NCBI GenBank assembly: GCA_963665195.1 | Contig: OY762070.1 | Location: 3,968,001-4,032,000 of the forward strand | Length of the DNA: 64,000 nucleotides | DNA from: VXYL01 sp963665195 | GTDB lineage: Bacteria > Pseudomonadota > Gammaproteobacteria > Pseudomonadales > Azotimanducaceae | Direction of reading: 5' to 3' | Part shown: positions 61,844 to 64,000 of the stretch, piece by piece | Layout of the letters: the number at the start of each line of letters is the position of its first letter | How positions within the stretch are numbered: the stretch's first letter is position 1 | Notes under the pieces: generated by a model | Told to the model about the DNA's origin: nothing | Seen by the model: the letters and a program-made list of their open reading frames with translations, nothing else | Database searches by the model: none | Made by a program: the position numbers and the translations under genes

Positions 61844-62018
61844 TGAAACTCACGTGCGCCGACAAAGACGCGCCATGCTGCCTGCCCGAACAGCTCCCTG
61901 GCCAACCCGCGGCTGACCAGGTGATCGGAACTCGGCGTCGAGGCCGCCGCGCCGGCTCGCCTGGCGGCTCGGCTGGTTCCGGGCGAGCAACGAGGACGGC
62001 ATCGAAGCCAGATTCTGA
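61844..62018 (+). pseudogene. Decayed, internally deleted copy of a TonB receptor gene
   Basis: The stretch from ACTCACGTGCGCCGAC to about 62004 is closely similar, base for base, to 58266-58440 of TonB receptor 1 (LTCADEDAPC region), with an 11-base deletion and other indels that break the frame. It then jumps directly to a sequence like the receptor's last codons (GAAGCCAGATTCTGA; Glu-Ala-Arg-Phe-stop, cf. QARF-stop). It is a dead fragment of a paralogous receptor. Confidence 0.8.
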
Positions 62019-62149
62019 CCAGCGACTGCGCAACTCAGCGTGTATGCTTGGCCTTCCTCACCGCTCAGCGCGATGCGCTGAGGCACGGATAGCTGGCTGA
62101 TCCAGGACGCGACGGCAGTCTGACACCATGGCATTGTCGAGCATAGATC

Positions 62150-62455
62150 GTGCGCTGCTTCAGATACGTGGAGGACGGAGAGTGGGCGGACATCGCAACG
62201 TGCGGTTCGCTCAGGCCGGGGGCCAACAGCTGTGGGTCGGGGAAGTGGTTCGCTGGCTCGGAAGCGGACGCCTGGGCATGGGGCAAGTGCCTCGACGCCC
62301 GGTTCCCGGGTCGAGTCATCTGCGTCAGGTTGGACGGCGACATCGCCGAGGTGGCTCTTGCGCGGCCCAATCTTGACGGGATCGGTCCCGCGCTGTATGT
62401 CGATGGTCCGAACTTGATGGCCATCGAGATCGTCGGGGTGGAGGAGTGGAGATGA
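62150..62455 (+). CDS. Small unknown protein upstream of a nuclease
   Basis: This 101-residue protein starts at GTG 62150, right after an in-frame stop, so this is the only start. It reads as a folded domain: YVEDGEWADIATCGSLRPG, KWFAGSEADAWAWGKCL, then a strand-rich end (VICVRLDGDIAEVAL). The pattern recalls small ADP-ribosyltransferase-like or polymorphic-toxin domains, but I cannot assign a family. Its TGA overlaps the ATG of the nuclease gene (ATGA), so the two are coupled. Confidence 0.6.
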   Translation: MRCFRYVEDGEWADIATCGSLRPGANSCGSGKWFAGSEADAWAWGKCLDARFPGRVICVRLDGDIAEVALARPNLDGIGPALYVDGPNLMAIEIVGVEEWR

Positions 62456-63780
62456 GACGAACCGGATTCCATGCAATTCAAGCCGACTTCCGTCCCGTGA
62501 GCAGCCGGACGCGAGATGTTCTGGAGCGCGGCGAGCCCATCAGCAGCATGGTCGTGTTTCCGGAGGACTGCCCCGGCGACCCCCAACCCGCGAGTCTGCT
62601 GCTTGAGGCCTGCTCGCCCGACGCATTCGACGGCCAGGTAAGGGCGGAGCTGCTTGTCCGACCCCACGACACCTGTCGTTTGCCGCGAGGGATCGAGTTC
62701 AAGCTCGTAGCTGGCCGCGAGATCTTGGGCCACGGCCGCATCCGCGAGGGATTCAGCGTGTTTCGGACGCTCCGCCGTGTGACCAGTCGACAGGAGGCGT
62801 TTCATTCGCATTATCTGTGTGACGCGTTGCGGCAGAGCCTTGAAGGCGACAGGTCGCTATTCGACCATGTCTGGAGGCGTGTAGCACCTAGCGGATGGGC
62901 GGTTCCGGAGGTGGTGGAGGTCATGACGGAAGGGCAGCTCCGTCACCAGCGGCGCATTGACATCCTGATCCGAGACCCGGCAAGTGAGAGGGTCGTTGGC
63001 CTTGAGCTCAAGACAGTCGACGCATCTGCCAGGACCGGCCAGTTGGAACAATACTGGCAGGACCTATGTTGCTGCTACGGCGGGCCGGCTTCAGTCGGCC
63101 TCGCCTTCCTTACGCCGTTCAACGAGGTCATGCTTGCCTCCGAGCCGCACATGCCGAAGACAGTTGAGGTGTTTCGGGAGTTCCAGGGTTGGGTTCGCGC
63201 CGAACACGGCCCGGAGTTGGCCTGTACGCACGTTCGGCACGTTAGCTGGCTCGATCTCGCATCTATCCCATGGGCTGGCAACGCCGTCTGGGAACAGCAT
63301 AGGGAGTACGTCTATCAGCACATGTGTGGGCCCGGGGCGCGAGCGGTCAGCACGTTAGTCGGTGGCCGGACATTCGAGCACTTCTTCGGGAAGCGTGCGG
63401 CCGATGCGTTCTGGCATGCACTAGAGGGTGTTGGCGTCGAAGGCAATAGGAACGGCGTGGCTCTTCAAGTCAGCCGCTTCAACGGCCGTAATCTAGCGGA
63501 TGCGATCACGGAGGCTGTTGGAGCGCTCACGGAGATGAGCGAAGCTGTCTCACGCGACGCGGACAATGACGACAGGTTCGCCGGTAAGGACATGTTTCTG
63601 AACTCCCAGAACGCGCATTTGCACGCCGCTATCTTCAAGTTGGCAAGTCGTTCCGGTTGCCTTTGGCTACAGGGGAAGAAAAATTACGGACTTCGCGTCG
63701 CCCACGAGAACCACCCCAAAGGCGTTAGCTTGGTGACTAGCCGGGGCTTCGATCACCTCGACATCGGACGGCCGCGATAG
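62452..63780 (+). CDS. PD-(D/E)XK nuclease-like protein with an N-terminal beta-barrel domain
   Basis: This 442-residue protein starts at ATG 62452 (GTG 62446 is an alternative; GAGGAG upstream). The N-terminal 105 residues include GQVRAELLV, RLPRGIEFKLVAGREILGHG, which resembles the EF-Tu domain III-like barrel. Residues about 165-200 (RRIDILIRD...VGLELKTVDA, then QLEQYWQDL) form an Asp...Glu-x-Lys nuclease signature. The C-terminal half is unrecognised. Base composition is lower in GC than in its neighbours, suggesting transfer. Coupling to the small gene upstream suggests a two-gene system. Confidence 0.65.
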   Translation: MRRTGFHAIQADFRPVSSRTRDVLERGEPISSMVVFPEDCPGDPQPASLLLEACSPDAFDGQVRAELLVRPHDTCRLPRGIEFKLVAGREILGHGRIREGFSVFRTLRRVTSRQEAFHSHYLCDALRQSLEGDRSLFDHVWRRVAPSGWAVPEVVEVMTEGQLRHQRRIDILIRDPASERVVGLELKTVDASARTGQLEQYWQDLCCCYGGPASVGLAFLTPFNEVMLASEPHMPKTVEVFREFQGWVRAEHGPELACTHVRHVSWLDLASIPWAGNAVWEQHREYVYQHMCGPGARAVSTLVGGRTFEHFFGKRAADAFWHALEGVGVEGNRNGVALQVSRFNGRNLADAITEAVGALTEMSEAVSRDADNDDRFAGKDMFLNSQNAHLHAAIFKLASRSGCLWLQGKKNYGLRVAHENHPKGVSLVTSRGFDHLDIGRPR

Positions 63781-63823
63781 CGGCGAAGAGTCCCCGGCCC
63801 GGACTCGGCGATCCCATCTGAGG

Positions 63824-64000
63824 TCAACCGCCGCCGATCACCCCCGCTTCGGCTAGTTCGTCAAGCCGCGCTTCCGGCAGGCCGAGGTCCGCTGCCACTA
63901 CCTCCCGCGTGTGCTCGCCGAGAAGCGGCGCGGCCTGGATCGGCACGCGGCTCTCGGACATCTTCGCCGGCCAGCCGAGCAGCTTCACCGGCCCGACTTC
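63824..64000 (-). CDS. CaiB/BaiF CoA-transferase family III, C-terminal end
   Basis: This is a partial gene whose start lies beyond the window. The visible 58 residues (KLLGWPAKMSESRVPIQAAP, then LLGEHTREVVAADLGLPEA and LAEAGVIGG) are the usual C-terminus of family III CoA-transferases, which exchange CoA between acyl groups. The stop is TGA at 63826-63824. The 43 bp between it and the nuclease gene hold no evident terminator. Confidence 0.85.
   Translation of the reverse strand, partial: EVGPVKLLGWPAKMSESRVPIQAAPLLGEHTREVVAADLGLPEARLDELAEAGVIGGG

Overview
The window is a 64 kb, GC-rich, gene-dense stretch of bacterial chromosome. Housekeeping genes and orders (glmU-glmS, murJ/ribF/lspA/fkpB, dsbB, mnmG-rsmG, leuS-lptE-holA), the LPS-assembly lipoprotein LptE, TonB receptors and TRAP uptake point to a Gram-negative gammaproteobacterium or close relative. 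Two textbook arrangements are broken: ileS is missing between ribF and lspA, and parAB do not follow rsmG. Many non-haem iron/2-oxoglutarate-type oxygenases, serine hydrolases and CoA-dependent enzymes, plus restriction-modification (R-M) and toxin-antitoxin genes, suggest an uncultured environmental or host-associated lineage; that last point is inference.

Layout. 0.1-4.1 kb (minus): a cytosine-5 methyltransferase, a GHKL-ATPase/PD-(D/E)XK restriction protein and galU in overlapping frames. 4.2-11 kb (plus): glmU, glmS, uvrD (with a LexA-like box) and an orphan TRAP receptor lipoprotein. 10.9-13 kb: a vapBC pair with a frameshifted toxin, and a secreted protein interrupted by an in-frame TAA. 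13-18.7 kb (plus): an N6-adenine methyltransferase translationally coupled to murJ, then ribF-lspA-fkpB and dsbB. 19-23.2 kb (minus): an AAA ATPase, and an SDR, ECF sigma, anti-sigma and PDZ-protein run. 23.2-27.1 kb (plus): PhyH dioxygenase, M20 peptidase and lipoprotein carboxylesterase. 27.5-30 kb: mnmG-rsmG. 30-36.2 kb: TauD dioxygenase with an alpha/beta hydrolase (minus), then a GCS2-type ligase overlapping an Ntn amidase, and a SnoaL-like protein (plus). 36.4-42.7 kb (minus): a tightly packed six-gene operon of unknown pathway, with two serine hydrolases, an HpcH aldolase, a GNAT protein, a membrane protein and an atypical Nramp relative. 42.7-44.6 kb: a PEP-mutase-like enzyme and a zinc dehydrogenase. 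44.7-46.6 kb: a second R-M system with its own promoter. 46.7-52 kb: PhyH, leuS, lptE, holA. 52-56.7 kb: YbjQ, a small membrane protein, an ankyrin protein, an acyl-CoA carboxyltransferase and an LLM oxidoreductase. 56.8-62 kb: two TonB receptors, REP-like hairpins, and a graveyard with a decayed receptor copy and a broken PPOX gene. 62.1-63.8 kb: an unusual two-gene nuclease cassette. The window ends inside a CoA-transferase.

Together the genes cover UDP-sugar and peptidoglycan precursor supply (galU, glmU, glmS, murJ), lipoprotein and outer-membrane biogenesis (lspA, lptE), DNA repair and replication (uvrD, holA) and translation (mnmG, rsmG, leuS). Interspersed islands hold genome-defence genes and small-molecule catabolism. 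All calls come from reading motifs, gene order and start/stop overlaps; no database search was run.
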